A DNA stretch of 64,000 nucleotides from Sorex araneus (lineage: Eukaryota; Chordata; Mammalia; Eulipotyphla; Soricidae): the NCBI RefSeq assembly GCF_027595985.1, contig NC_073304.1:213310500-213374499 (forward strand), written 5' to 3'. The notes below the pieces were generated by a model, which worked only from the letters and a program-made list of their open reading frames with translations, was not told where the DNA came from and searched no databases. Numbering within the stretch: position 1 is the first letter of the stretch; every line of letters begins with the position of its first letter. Positions 63,107 through 64,000 of the stretch are shown piece by piece. A program made the translations under genes and the position numbers.

Positions 63107-64000
63107 GGGCCCCCAAACTAACTAAATAAAAGGTACAGATCAGGCTCCTTTCCCTAAGGAACCGGAAGCTGCAGACACTAGCCCTCACCCGCCCAATTTA
63201 AGGGCCCAGGGAACAGATTAAGTGGCACAGGGAACAGATTTGCTTACAGAGCTGAGGAGGGGTGGAGGGCAAACTGTCAGACAATGCGGGGCTCTAAATA
63301 AAGACTCGGGGAGTCTCTGCAGGCCTCAGAGGCAGCGCAGCGCAAGGTGGAGGCGAGGCTGAGCGTGCATGCGCGAGCACTGAGAGTAGGGAGTGGACAG
63401 GACATGAGGTGGACGTGGGGGCTGAGGAACCCACGGGGGCAGGAGCCAGGGCTTGGCCAAGTGGGGCAGAGGCAGCCCATCTTCCCGGAGGCAGCAGGCA
63501 GCAGGAGATGAAAGCACCTCCCTGTGATTCAGTCCCTGTGGGAGAGCAGAGGCCAGTTGGGGAGACCGGGAAGGACGTCCTGGGGCCGGTGAGGCGCGGG
63601 TCACTGCAGCAAGGATTCCGTACGATGGAGCTGTGGCTCATGACTGAGCATAGAAGCCCCGCTCTTTCCTGTTGCAGGGCGTGGGGACCCTAGCGCAAAG
63701 GGGGTCACTCTCACCCACGGCTGGCCCGCTCTCCACCCTGGAGCCAGGGCACAGGCCTGCAAGTGGGCGGAGGGGACAGAGGACGAAGGCAGGGCGGGGA
63801 GAAGCAGAGGAGCTCGAGGTTTCCCTCTGACTTAAATTTTTTTCACCACGTTGATTTAAATCGTGGGGGAAATTCTGACCCCAGGGTGGTACTAGGGGAA
63901 CCCGGCAGGGCTGTACCTAGCAGAGCAGTGCCTTCAGAGCTGGCGGTGGTGGAGGGGGGGGTGGCCCTCCCCTTCCCCTCCCCCCCTTCCCGGCTTCCTG

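Larger units (their letters stand above)
57790..64000. other. repeat-dense region upstream of MYCBPAP exon a
   Basis: Presumed 5' intron or upstream DNA of MYCBPAP, on average more than half SINE. No homolog of the next human gene (RSAD1) was recognised. 63,120-64,000 is free of recognisable repeats and moderately GC-rich but shows no supported exon. Confidence 0.5.

Overview
This window is nuclear DNA from a mammal, most likely a shrew (Soricidae, probably Sorex). All real coding sequence is split into short exons with vertebrate splice sites. The non-coding DNA carries dozens of copies, in both orientations, of a tRNA-headed SINE whose reverse-strand copies start with oligo(T) and GGGTCACAC and end near CTCCAGCCCC. 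I recognise this as the SOR family described from shrews. CpG islands, AATAAA poly(A) sites, ancient MIR-like fragments and long CA-rich satellites also fit a mammal. The species is inferred from the SINE family, not from a database match.

Four genes lie head to tail on the minus strand in the order of human 17q21.33 (MYCBPAP-EPN3-SPATA20-CACNA1G), here read right to left. From left to right: (1) coding exons 1-4 of CACNA1G (2001-10683), a T-type calcium channel, with its CpG-island promoter at about 10,000-13,400; its first intron is a minor-class (U12, AT-AC) intron. (2) A gene-free gap (13,500-16,160). (3) SPATA20 (16,324-26,088), 16 coding exons, a thioredoxin-fold plus six-hairpin protein, with a 1.8-kb CA-rich satellite in its penultimate coding intron. 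(4) A gene-free gap (26,500-30,440) rich in SINE and MIR remnants. (5) EPN3 (30,922-37,280; 5' non-coding exon candidate near 40,130), the endocytic adaptor epsin-3, nine coding exons. (6) A repeat-rich spacer (40,450-42,560). (7) MYCBPAP (42,626-57,789, 18 coding exons seen; the start codon exon was not found), with an intron holding a 378-bp-period satellite split by a solo retroviral LTR. (8) 57,790-64,000, almost entirely stacked SINEs, presumed 5' intron or upstream region of MYCBPAP.

The exon phases of every gene join without a frameshift or stop, so all four loci look intact. The genes do not form a pathway. SPATA20 and MYCBPAP are known as testis/sperm genes, EPN3 is an epithelial endocytic adaptor, and CACNA1G is neuronal and cardiac. 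The most notable non-genic signals are the U12 intron, a 45-bp-periodic cluster of RFX X-box-like palindromes in CACNA1G intron 1, a duplicated CCAAT/E-box promoter module, a 141-bp templated insertion inside a SINE, and the LTR inside the satellite. I found no CRISPR array, bacterial gene or clearly novel protein system.
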